From assembly GCF_000004075.3 (NCBI RefSeq), contig NC_026661.2:4920058-4984057 (forward strand): a DNA stretch of 64,000 bases, in the 5' to 3' direction. The stretch is from Cucumis sativus (taxonomy: Eukaryota > Streptophyta > Magnoliopsida > Cucurbitales > Cucurbitaceae). The translations under genes and the position numbers were made by a program. Under the pieces are notes generated by a model. It made no database searches. It had not been told where the DNA came from and saw only the letters and a program-made list of their open reading frames with translations. Shown here piece after piece: positions 45,173 to 58,195 of the stretch. The stretch's first letter is position 1. Each line of letters begins with the position of its first letter.

Positions 45173-48154
45173 GCCATACGATGTGTTATAACTTAGAACA
45201 TATAAACTAATTAATTAATACTACACCTTTACACCTAACAAGTAGAGTGTCACTTTACTAGAGAGCAAAAAATGACACAATATGGTTTGATACTTTATTA
45301 TACATTGCCCTATTAACACCCAAAAATGTGACTTAGCAAACCAAACAAACAATGTAGAAATCCAATTTATTCAAATTAATTCTAATTTATCACAACCAAC
45401 TTAATTAAATTTATAACTCTATTTACGCCTACACATTTGGTTTCTTAGGTTGATTTATTGATTAGGGTTTTCGAGTCATCATCACTTTTTAAACCCTTCA
45501 GTTATTGTGAAAAGATCACGTTCATATATAACAAATCGAATCAAACTATCTACAAAATATAGAAAAGTTTCAACCGTTAGATATTGATCTAAAACTTTGC
45601 AATTATTTCCAACCGTTTTATTATTTATGATAATTATCTTTATAAAAATCAATAATATATTTTAGAGTTTTTCCAGTACAATGGAATCAAACTTTCATCT
45701 CAATGATAAAAAAAAGTTTATGTCAACTATCGTTGAACTAAGCGCACTTCAATACATCCATTATCTTAGAGCTGTCTAAATATTAGTGGTGAAGATCAAT
45801 CAGTCGGAGTTAGTTTTTTTTTTATAAAATCGACCCTGAAACGACCATAGTCGGTTTAGTAAAATGTCAAACGACTTCAACATCGATGAGTAAGAGTCAA
45901 TTGGTCAATTGACTGATTTAACACTTAAAAAATATATTTTGAAAATTCTCAATTTGAAAATTTCCAAAGCAGGCCTCGATCGACCCTTCTCCTTTTCCGA
46001 CAAACAAATTTCAATTTGATAAGTCGAGTCAGTTTATTATGGAATAAAACTCTATATCAACCCAATAAAACAAGTTTTAAGCGTACTCTAAAGTGATAAA
46101 CCAATATTTTAATCCAACAAACCCTAAATTTTGTTTTTATTTTTCAAAAGGAAAGAAACATAACATTAAAAATAAAATCCAAATAATTAAAGGGGTATAA
46201 AATTTGGTAGGGATAATGAAATATGCATCCACTCACACATTGTGTTTCCCTTCTCCTAATGATATCATCAATGATTTGAGAGGTGGAAAATTAATGAGAT
46301 GATGAGATATATTTAGCACTAATTATAATGATCATATTAATTCATAACATTATTATTCTTATATATATATACACACATACATAAATGTCACAAATTAAAA
46401 GTTACCACATTAATTAATATTCTAGAAAAAGAGTATAGAAAAGAAGAAGAAGAAAAACATTAGATCTAAAGAGAGAATTAAGAATAAAGGGAGCTTAAAG
46501 CAAAGTTTTGAATTGAAAAAGTACAATAAGAAAGAAAATGTTGTGATTTTCCTTTTAATTTTGCAACCTAAGCTAAGCCTATTAAAAAACAAAGTCCTCT
46601 TTTTCTTTACATTTGCCTTTTTCTAGCTAATGAGAGATGCCACATCCATTTCATTCCTCCCTCTCCCGACTGTCATATCGACTAGGGTTACTTCATAATA
46701 TTTATTGACAATTTTTTGAAAATTTTGAAGATGGTATCTACCTATAGGTGTCAATCGAACTAAATACTTGTTTTTGTATGGATCGACGACGGATATCTCT
46801 AATTTCCAAATACTATTATTTTTTTTACATGTTGTATTTTAACTTTAGAAGTATAATATGTGTATATAAGAAGACTAAATGAATTAATTAAAGCTTGGAC
46901 ATTGCCTATAAATCAAAATCTATATCATATATTGTTTTCTAGTTTGTTGTTATAATATTTTTCTCATCCAATTTAGTTTAGATTTTTTAAGGGTTGTTTT
47001 CATGTAAAGAAAAATGGTCGATTTATTTACAAATATAGTAAAAAGATTAAAAAAAAAAAAAATCATTCGACTATTTTTTTATATATTTAAAAATATTTTA
47101 AGTGATTTTATCATTTATATATAATGTGCATGGATGGAGTAATCAAATTTGATTAATATAAGTTTTACTCCAAGTTGAGTTATTATTTTTAAAAAAATGA
47201 AATGATAAACCTCATCGTCTTCTTAGATATTTGTGTGGATTTTTATTTAGGAAAATTTTCAAAAATAGAAAAATTAACAAAATATTTATTAGTTTCTTTT
47301 TCTTTCTATTCTTGAAAAACAGTTTCTTATTTATATATAAAAAAATATGTTTGATCTATTCCAATTTATTATATGAAAACATATAAATTATTTGCATCTT
47401 CTTGTAATTTACACCATTTTTATTTTCTCTTCTTTGTAAATTTCAAAGAAAAATAATCTTTATATATATATATATACACACACATATATATTACATATAT
47501 CGTTTTCAAAGATAGGTAGATGCAAATTAATATAAAATCAAAGTGTTTAATATAATAATATATATATATACACACAAAACACATTCTTTAATATACTTGT
47601 TTAAAAGACATTTTTATACCCACATACGTAAATGTATATAATCAAAACAAAATCAAATTGATTATAAACGAAAAACCTACCATTCAAAGTAATCAATCAT
47701 TATTGATCTCTTAGCTAGTTGAAAAAAATTATGAATTCATATCAAAACTTGAATTGTTGTGGAATCGAAATTCACTGAATTGAAAAATAATGGTTGAGAT
47801 TTGATTGAAGGGATGTGAAAAGTTAATTAAAGAGAGGAAGTGTTTAATTAGAAACCCTAATGAGAGAGAGAGAGAAGAAGAAGAAGTTTGAGAAGAAAAA
47901 AATGGTCATATCTTCCCATGTGACTTAAGACATACTCAATAAAATAAAAATTGGTTCAAAAGTAATATATTACAACCACTAAGAGTGATGGGTTTGTTTG
48001 TTAACAATGTTTGAGGGCATTGGGGTTTGTTTGTTTTAGAAGTGATTATAACCCTAAATACTCAAATAAATTTATTTACTTTGTCTCTATTATGTACCTT
48101 TCCTACATTGCTTCCATTTTCCTCTTCAACCCCACAACACACACTTATTCTTCT

Positions 48155-48158
<4 letters not shown>

Positions 48159-48186
<28 letters not shown>
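48159..48186. repeat. (AT)n microsatellite
   Basis: Uninterrupted AT run of about 28 bases. It creates a meaningless Ile/Tyr run in the overlapping frame. Confidence 0.95.
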
Positions 48187-48188
<2 letters not shown>

Positions 48189-48686
48189 TTAATTTAAAGC
48201 TAAATTACAAAACATTATCTCTAAATTTAACTTGCATTATGTACGTTTATTTAAACCGTGTTTCAAAACTAACCACATAAGTAATTCTTGTATATATAAA
48301 TTTAAAATAACCCATTTTAAATGATAATTGAAGACTTGAAATGATTATGTGTCCGTGAGTCATCACATTTATTATTTACTCTAATTAATGATAGTTTAGA
48401 AACACGTATGAACGTTTGAAGAGCATTTTGATCCATATTTTAACCTAATCTTATGAAGAAGGAGCGATCATGTTTCTCAATGACTTAAGTTGGACGTAAA
48501 ATCAATGTCTCTCAAAGTAAGTTGATATCCGTACTTTAATTGATCTATTAAAGAAAACTTAGAAGTCTTGATGTGGGGTTTTTTTAGGGTTTGGTAAGAA
48601 AAGCGTACCCTCTCCTTTTAGGGATGTATGTCCTTGATATCATTTTGATATCATTTTCTTAGATGTCTATTTGTATACACAAAGTG

Positions 48687-48710
48687 TATATATATATATA
48701 TATATATATA
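48687..48710. repeat. (TA)n microsatellite
   Basis: Uninterrupted TA run of about 24 bases. Confidence 0.95.
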
Positions 48711-49768
48711 GACTAATAGGTACACATTTTCCACACTTTCTTAGAATTAAAGATTGGAGATATTTAGGGGAGTTGTTCTAAAAGGAAAGGTTTGGAGAAG
48801 TCAATGTAACTCTAATGTGGCTGCTAAATATTTTTGTCAAACAATGGGATGCCTTGCAAGTTCATGAAACTATTTGTTTCTTTTTCCCATCTTGGTTGGA
48901 TGTGTTTCAATCATTCAATTTTTTTTTAATATTTTCAAAACTACTTCTAAACTTTAGAAAAAAAAAGCAAAAAAAAATCATTATTGTTAGTTTTGAAAAT
49001 ACCCTTAACTTCAAAAGATACATAAACATCCTTGTTGTTAGTATATGAACACATACCATTGATACTTGTTCAATAATAACATCTTTGAGGTTCAAAAAGT
49101 TCAAATAGTTGAAGGTTGTTCGTGTATTAATAAGTATGGTATAAGTACTATGATCCACTAATTACAATATAACAAACTCATCATAGTTTGAGAACATCAA
49201 CTATAACTATTGTGATTCACGAATTACAATAACAAACCCATCACTCTGAAATATTTCATAAGTGTTTAAAGTTGAATGACTAACAAATATATTTTGAATT
49301 ACATATGACTTTTCTCTCGTTTTCTCCCATCTTTCAATTACATATGATTTGTTTTGTTTTGGGTAACACCCTCTCCCCACCTTACACACTTGGGAAAATA
49401 TTAGCACTACACAAATTCCAATCAATCAAATCCAAAGGGGCAAAAGCAAAACCATTCAAAAGTGACCATTAGTTTGTGCCAATCTTTAACACAAATTCAT
49501 GTGGAAAGAAACTCCAAAATCCATTTCTACTCGAGACCCAAAATTGGTCAAGTTGTTGATGGCTTATGAGCATCATCACCAAGCCATGTTTTAACTGTAC
49601 ATTTTCAATGCAAGCAAAGAGGAGTAGGAGAGGAAAATAGTGCCAAAAATGAGAGATTTTTAGAGGAACAACTTGGCCAAGAAATGAACAAATAAATGTA
49701 GAAGTTTGAACACAAATCTTAAAGTTGGAATTAGTAATGGTGAGTAAATGTTGGTGTGAGTTTGTCTT

Positions 49769-49797
49769 TTATTATTATTATTATTATTACTACTACT
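49769..49797. repeat. (TTA)n then (CTA)n microsatellite
   Basis: About seven TTA/ATT units change into ACT units at the right side, forming a compound trinucleotide repeat. Confidence 0.9.
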
Positions 49798-51656
49798 GCT
49801 TTTCTTTCCTAACTTTGCTCAATGTGTTATTTCCAACATTTAATTCAACTACTTATCATTATGTTCTCAATCCCTCATAGCATTGGCTTGTTAAGAATGA
49901 GAATGTAACAGACACAATGGATATATAGTCTCTTCAATTTAGTATCACCATTATTTTATTTATTATTAACATTTTTTTTATTGTTTCTTTAATGTTGGTA
50001 AATGTTCAATTGATTGTTGATAAAATTACATGATATTATACTTAGTGCATGTATAGGCACACTCTTAGGAAAGGAAAAAAAAAATAGTGTTTTGTGGAGT
50101 GAACTTTAGTTCTTTATTATTGTATTTTAGTTAAAAGCAGTTTTCTAATCAAAGTTTAAAGTATCATTGTAAAAAAAATGTCCAATATCTCTGTTATTTA
50201 TAGTATATTTATATTAGTGTTATTTCAAAGTCTATATATATATATATTTTGTATTTTGTGAATTTTATACATTATAGTAAAAATATCAATTTATCCCTTA
50301 CACATGTCAAACTCATTAGAACCTAAAAATATGAAAATCTAGCATTATTTAGAGTAGTTCGACTTTCAGAAAAATTGATTAGTATAAATGTAATAGTCAA
50401 AATTTGCCCTCCTTCTAGCCTTGGCCTTTGAGTTCCACTAGATAGAACCTTCAAACTCACTTAAACCTTATTTTGGATGAACATATAAATAGAGTCTATA
50501 CCTCCAAGGAAGGTTATTGGAAACTAAATATGGACACAACATGGTTGGGAGTCTCTTTGTCGTGGTGGCATACACTGGATTTTGAAAGAACACCTAAAGA
50601 AGCCAATCATAGAAGGTTGCAAGTATATTGGCAACAATGTTGAAGGGTCAATGGTCTGAATGATGTGGGGGTTAGTCCAACTGAGATAAAACATGGTTCT
50701 TTGGGGTACTCAAATTGTTGAATCTTTGTTTGAGGTTGAACCTTTGCTAAAAGGAAGGGAAAAAAATGAATTCACTTAAAATTGAGTAAATTAAACTTTT
50801 TTTGCTAAAAGGCATAGAATTTCAAATGCTAGATTGAAAAGTTCGAACTTATAAACAAATCAAACCAAACATATATCAGTTCAAAGGCTAAACTAGATAA
50901 ACCAAAACGCCACCCCCAACTGTGCCTAGATGATAATGCAGCAAGAGGAATTTATCCAACTGCCTGCAATACAAAATGTCGGCAAAACAAGATGATATCG
51001 ACCCTCCAGAATAATCTCAACCTAGCGACCAATATTACAATCCTGAACTACCACCAGAAAGAACATAGTTAATAAATTCAAACCAGACCAGATTTCAGAC
51101 CAAATTTAACATTTATTAATGTCTAATGGGACCATTTTTAAGTACCATAATAGTAGACAAACCTATCAGTAGTAGAGTGTAAGCCTGACCTATACTATAA
51201 TGGTATGGCTAGAAGTATAATTTCTACCATATATTTATTGAACCATCATAATCATAGTTACTCTTTATAATATTAAATACCAAGTGCGTAGTCACCGTGA
51301 CTTAAACCTTCTATTTGAATTGGCATTGGACATGTCGGCCAAAGGATAAGGACGATGGTTAACTTGATCTATATACTTTAATCCATACTAATAGGGAGAT
51401 GTTACCAGGAGTAAAAGAAAAGGAGGTAAGAGAGCACGATACCGAATGAAGAAACATCAATTTAGATCTTCAAAATTAGTAAAACACCATAGGGGCCTAA
51501 AGTTCAACAATCAACTCAAGGTTCAAGTTAAAAAAAAAAAAAAAGAACTAGGGACATAAAATGGAAGTTCAAGGTTCTGTCTTATATATATATATGAAAA
51601 TGATGCTAACATAATCCATCCGTTACACCTCTAGTGAGAGACAAAAAATTGGCCAT

Positions 51657-52790
<1,134 letters not shown>

Positions 52791-52805
52791 GGAAGAGCTG
52801 AGAGG

Positions 52806-52814
52806 AAACCCTAG
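52806..52814 (-). promoter_or_regulatory. Telo-box-like motif of RPS29
   Basis: The plus strand reads AAACCCTAG, one base off the consensus AAACCCTAA, just upstream of the TATA box. Telo-boxes are known promoter elements of plant translation genes. Confidence 0.5.
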
Positions 52815-52862
52815 CCTTTGGCAATCATTTCATATCCAATATTTTCTCAAGTGAATTTTTAA

Positions 52863-52871
52863 TTAGGGTTT
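52863..52871 (-). promoter_or_regulatory. Telo-box of RPS29
   Basis: The minus strand reads AAACCCTAA exactly, about 75 bp upstream of the TATA box. With the neighbouring variant it forms a pair of telo-boxes. Confidence 0.6.
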
Positions 52872-54559
52872 TTTATTCCTTTAAAAAATATAAAGGAAAA
52901 TATTTACATCATATATAACAAAAATATTCGATCACAATTAATCATCTACACGAGCACAAATCATCTTTTTCTAAACGATTGTACAATACAATCTTAAATA
53001 GTGATAGAGTTTATCTCTATTTATGTGAAATAGACGACTAATCGTTTAGATTTTCGTACGTGATTGATGAAATTTAAACGATCATATAATATAATATAAG
53101 CAATCGTTTGAATATTGACACAATATGATTGCTCATTTATCTATCTAGTTTATTTTAGGTTTTTAACATATTTAAATTTGAGTTTATTTGTTTCATTCTA
53201 TTTTAAAAACTATCAATTTAGTTTTAAAAAATTTTGGTTGTGGTTGGAATCTGGAACTATTGGTGAAAGAATCAACAAACGTCTTAAGATTAGGTTAGAG
53301 ACCTCACATATAGGTTGACTAAGGATCAAATTAAAGGAAAATTAGAGGCGATATAGGAACATACATGCATAAAAAAAAAAAAAAAGTTAAAGTCTTAAGT
53401 TTTTGATCGACAAATCGAGTCGGAAAATAAATATGAACTAGGACATAATTGAGGTGAACTAGGTTAGGGAACACGTGTCACAATCGTTGAAGAGTGTAGA
53501 TTGTTAACACCAAAAGTGCAGTGGTGACATGCAAGCATTGATTGATTGATGCATCCAATAAAGGCAAACGCTTGAGAGAAGTATTATGATGCAATTTATA
53601 GGGTTGAGCAACAAGCAAGAAGATAAGCATTAGTGTTATCAATGGTGTTCATGATAAGCTTAATGAGATTCATACAACGGTGGTGGCCATGACCTCAAAC
53701 GTTGGAGTTTGCTGCGAGTCTCGACAAACAACATTTGAGAGTAATTTCTCTTTAAAGTTAATTGACCTTGTAATCATATAAAACATTTATCGAAAAATCC
53801 AACTATTTAATTAAAAATTCTGTATAGTAATATTTTAAGTTAATAACTTTTTTAAGAAAAATGAAATAGAAAAATTTTCCATTCAGAATCAAGTCCCTAC
53901 CAATAACTCCAAAACATCACAAGTAAGATTTATTAAGGATGGAGATAAAAGGAGCCATCTCCACCTCATTCATGATCATCATAAGATTCATAACTCAATT
54001 TATTATAGAATATATATATAAGGAAAATATGTCATGTTAACTTATTAAATATTTATTGTATGAATTTTATACAATTTATTAATAAATTGAGATAGTGTTG
54101 AAAATTGAATGAAAGATGAAAAGATTTGAATTTGAGACTGGTTGTTTTGTGAGTGTTGATTGAGGTGATGTTATATATTATGTTTTAACGTTTTCCAGAT
54201 GTGAAGGACTAATAGACCGAAAAGGAAATAGAGTGAAAAAACTTAGAGCAAGTTGTTCCTTACCCGACGATAATGGAGAAACGTGGTGGGTTCCGTTTTC
54301 CATTTTTATCTTACAAGAAGCACGTCAGATGACAAAGTCAAACAAATCCCAACAATCAACAATTTTCGAATTGAATTTTCTGTGCCAGGTCCCATGCAGT
54401 CACCCAATTGCCCAAAGATATTTTCCTTCCTCTCTTTTCGCTAATTCATATCGACCCAGATTTAGCTTCACTTCTTTCAAATTTCCACTAGATCTTCTTC
54501 ATATCTCATTTCTGCTGCTTCTTCCCTATTAAGAACAACCCCTCTTCTCCCCTGAGTCT

Positions 54560-56792
54560 ATGGGGGACGAGAGAAGGGTTGATGCTAAAATTACTCAAAA
54601 ACTAACGATTCTTCCTCTGATCGCTTTGATTTTCTATGACGTTTCTGGGGGACCCTTTGGAGTGGAGGATTCGGTGAGCACAGGTGGAGGTCCGCTTCTG
54701 GCTTTGTTGGGTTTTTTAGTGTTCCCATTTATTTGGAGTATTCCGGAGGCTTTGGTCACGGCGGAGCTCGCCACAATTTTCCCTCAAAATGGCGGTTATG
54801 TGATCTGGATTTCGGCTGCTTTTGGCCCTTTTTGGGGTTTTCAAGAAGGGTTTTGGAAATGGTTCAGTGGGGCAATGGATAATGCTTTGTATCCTGTTCT
54901 GTTTCTTGATTACTTGAAACGTTCGTTTCCTGTTTTTAACCATATATTTGCTCGAATTCCAGCTTTATTAGGAATCACTGCTTCTTTAACTTACTTAAAC
55001 TATCGTGGTCTCCACATTGTTGGGGTTTCTGCTGTTGTTCTTGCTGTGTTCTCGCTTTGCCCCTTTGTGGTGATGACCCTTCTTTCAATTCCTAGAATAA
55101 GCCCCAAAAAGTGGTTAGTTGTAGAGTATAGTAAGGTAAATTGGAGGGGCTATTTCAATAGTATGTTTTGGAATTTGAACTATTGGGATAAAGCAAGTAC
55201 TTTAGCAGGGGAGGTTGAAAATCCTAGTAAAACTTTCCCTAAAGCTATGTTTGGAGCTGTGGTTTTGGTGGTTTCCTTTTATTTGATTCCTCTTCTAGCT
55301 GGGACTGGTGCCTTGGAAACAGATTCAAGTGAATGGAGTGATGGGTATTTTGCAGAGGTTGGGGCTTTGATTGGTGGGGTTTGGCTGAAGTGGTGGATTC
55401 AAGCTGCTGCTGCTATGTCTAACATGGGGTTGTTTGAGGCTGAAATGAGCAGTGATGCATATCAACTGCTTGGAATGAGTGAGATGGGAATGCTTCCTTC
55501 TGTGTTTGCTTCAAGGTTAGTGGTTCCTTTTCTGTTTCCTTCCATTTGTATTGGTTGCAATTTTGTAGCTCGAATCGGTAGTAGTGGTTCAAAATAGCAA
55601 TCTTTCGGGAGGTTGAAGGTTTAAATCACCACTTTTACATAATCGAAGGTAGCTTAAATAGGTCGGACGGATAACAATATACACTTTAGTAATAAGTCGA
55701 CGTTGATACAACTCATTGCCATAAAAGAGGATGATTGCAAAAGATTGTTAGTGTGAAAGTAGATTCAGTTAAACTATAAGACTCATAGTGGTATTTTTAG
55801 CTTCCAAGATGGGTTCGTATGGCTCAAAGTTTATAAGATACATTTTTGTTAATCCCATATACTAATTCAAGGTCAAATTCAAATTTGGTATGTATGGTTC
55901 GGTAAAAGTTAGACTTGATTCCCTGGTATATCTTTAGAATTCTGTCCCTATTGTTCGATAAAAACCTTCACAAATAATCCCTTAAGTGAGGACATAAAAT
56001 GATTTTATCGAACTATAGGGACTACTTAAGAGGTTTTATCGAGACTAAATTCTAGCTTTTGAAATCATAGGGATTAAACTCTAACTTAATTCAAAGTTAG
56101 GTACCTTTCTAGTACCTATGTCATCTTCAACTCCCAGATCTATACAAACTCAAACTTTTCGGTCTCAGACTTAAACCCTAAACCAAGCGCTTCCTAAACT
56201 CTTCCAGCATTTTGACCCATTTGATTTACTGGCTCATTGTGGATGCAAAAGTTGATCTTATCGAACTACCGTTCCTTCACTTTGCAGATCCAAATATGGG
56301 ACACCCACCTTCAGCATTCTGTGCTCTGCCTTAGGAGTTATCTTCCTTTCATGGATGAGTTTCCAAGAAATACTTGAGTTTCTGAACTTCCTATACGCTA
56401 TAGGAATGCTTTTAGAGTTTGCTGCCTTTATTAAACTAAGAATAAGAAAGCCAGATCTCAATAGACCCTACAAAGTTCCCTTGCAAACATTTGGTGTCAC
56501 ATTGCTTTGCTTCCCACCTGCTGCCCTGCTTTTTCTCGTCATGTGTTTAGCTTCTGCAAAAACATTCTTAATAAGTGGAATTATTATTGCCGTGGGGTTT
56601 CTTCTATACCCTACTCTTTTGCAAGCAAAGAATAGAAGATGGGTTAAATTTATTTCAGAACAGCCAGAAGATACTACTCTTCCTGATGTGGAAGATAGGC
56701 TGGTTGAATCACAACAGCAGCAAGAAGTTCCCAACGAGGCAGAGGTTCGGCTTCTTTCAGAATCTTCATCTTCGAATATAGCCCAGCAATAA
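54560..56792 (+). CDS. Polyamine/amino-acid permease (PUT, LAT family)
   Basis: Two exons (54560-55515 and 56288-56792) join in phase across a GT-AG intron of 772 bp to 1461 nt, 486 residues. The first helix begins near residue 15 and runs into the APC-superfamily sequence GGPFGVEDS (30-38). Helix 2 carries [10 protein letters not shown], followed by [10 protein letters not shown] (74-83). Hydrophobic segments continue to about residue 440, consistent with the family's 12 helices. The tail is polar and Gln/Ser-rich. This is the plant polyamine uptake transporter family (PUT), H+-coupled importers of spermidine, putrescine and also paraquat, located in the plasma membrane or endomembranes. Gene order suggests Arabidopsis PUT5 (At3g19553, about 480 residues) as closest, but substrate cannot be read from sequence. 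Unspliced, exon 1 reads on to 55597, giving a false 345-residue frame. Confidence 0.94.
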
Positions 56793-58195
56793 CATCCATA
56801 GATTACCTGATTTCAACGCAATCAACCTATGCTGGCCATGCTGTTTCAAAGCTTTCTCGGAAGGGAAATTTCACTTCTGCAATGTTCTGAGAAGACAATG
56901 TGCTTGATTGATGAAATATTGAAGTTGCATTGTTATTATGTAAACATATTTATGTACAAATTGTTTCTATATTCTTTTGAAAGGTTGACTTGATGTCAAC
57001 GGTTGTAACACGAAAGAAAGGGTTAGTTCTCTGCAATATTACCATCTTAATTAGAATTCAATAAAGCTTAAGGCGATTGGAATCTTTTTTTTCAATTACA
57101 AATTTTCTTTAGCATTTGAAATATCAATCCAAACAAACCCTTCAGTTGAGTTCAAAAGATGTTTTTAAATCAGTTGAAAGGTTTTCTCCAATTTTGTCAA
57201 ATTCACATGTCTCTAGTGGGATGAATGACGTAGTTTATTACATTTATATACTTACTGTAATATCTTATGTGATCATAATAGGCATAAAATAATTTTATAC
57301 CTCTATATTTCATAAAAGTTTCTTGTACCTATATAGAATATATAACCGTTTTCAAACTTTTTAAAATATTTCCATTTTTTTCTAAATCACTCATCCTGCC
57401 ATCTTCATATTCCTTTTCTATATAATCTCCAACAACGACAACACTCCTGTTGTCCTTCTGTCCTATTTCATCTCTGACAATGACAACAGTGACAAGAAAC
57501 ATAGTTGTTTCTTCTTCCTCCGAAGATAGAAGATGGGTTAGCGACAACAAATGAGGGTTTTTTCACACACCAAATGAAGTGCAGAGGTCAAGAGCGCATG
57601 GATTAAAGAAGAGCCAACAAGTGAGTTAGAATTAGATCAAAAGAGAGAAGGTGAGCTAGAAGGTGAAGGGCCAAAAGTTTAGAAAACCTTATTCTTTTAA
57701 AAATGGGTCCAAATTATATTCATAAAAGTTTAACGACATCCATACAAAAACCCCTATTATAAAAGATGGAAGCAATATGATATGGCAGACTGAAATCAAG
57801 TCTCATCGTACAATTTTTAAATTATATATAATTTGTAAAGGAAGAAAGTATTGAAAACTGAAATATGAATTTAGATGGCTGTAATGTAACTGCCAGACTT
57901 CCCATTTCTGCAGGGGTATTTTAACTTGTAAGCTTGAAGAGTGAACTATTACTAATATTGAGCTTATTCTTTCATCCCAACAAATGGGAAAAAAGAAATA
58001 GCAAAGTTGGACGACTATATAATAGAACTGAGTCTCGTTAGTTCTCAATGAGAATTGAAACTTATACATTTTTATTTTGCTTCCTATATTTTTCAATACA
58101 TGCAGTGAAATTACCACAGGAACAATAGTTTCAACGTAAACCTGATAAGTCCCTGCCATGCTATTTTGAATCAGATCAATGAGCTAGAGCTCAGT
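56793..58195. other. Convergent intergenic region
   Basis: A 1.4-kb spacer between the 3' ends of the transporter and LRR genes. ATTCAATAAAGC at 57057-57068 contains a good poly(A) signal for the transporter. Nothing else is recognised. Confidence 0.6.
57060..57066 (+). promoter_or_regulatory. Likely poly(A) signal of the transporter gene
   Basis: CAATAAA lies about 270 bp after the stop codon, in a T-rich context with TTTTTTTTC about 25 bp downstream. Confidence 0.45.

Larger units (their letters stand above)
42535..51656. other. AT-rich intergenic region, QWRF to RPS29
   Basis: A 9.1-kb spacer. The left 450 bp is the QWRF 5' region, including a purine-rich tract (42841-42935). The remainder is AT-rich with microsatellites, poly-A and poly-T runs and a 46-bp tandem repeat. 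No RNA gene or protein gene could be supported. The right end (about 51500-51656) should hold the RPS29 3' UTR. Confidence 0.6.

Noticed and set aside
48011-48280. 89-residue plus-strand frame
   Set aside because: It is spanned by an AT microsatellite, which gives an Ile/Tyr run. No protein features.
54233-54532. 99-residue frame just upstream of the polyamine transporter
   Set aside because: It occupies the promoter and leader, has no recognisable features and ends before the real start codon.
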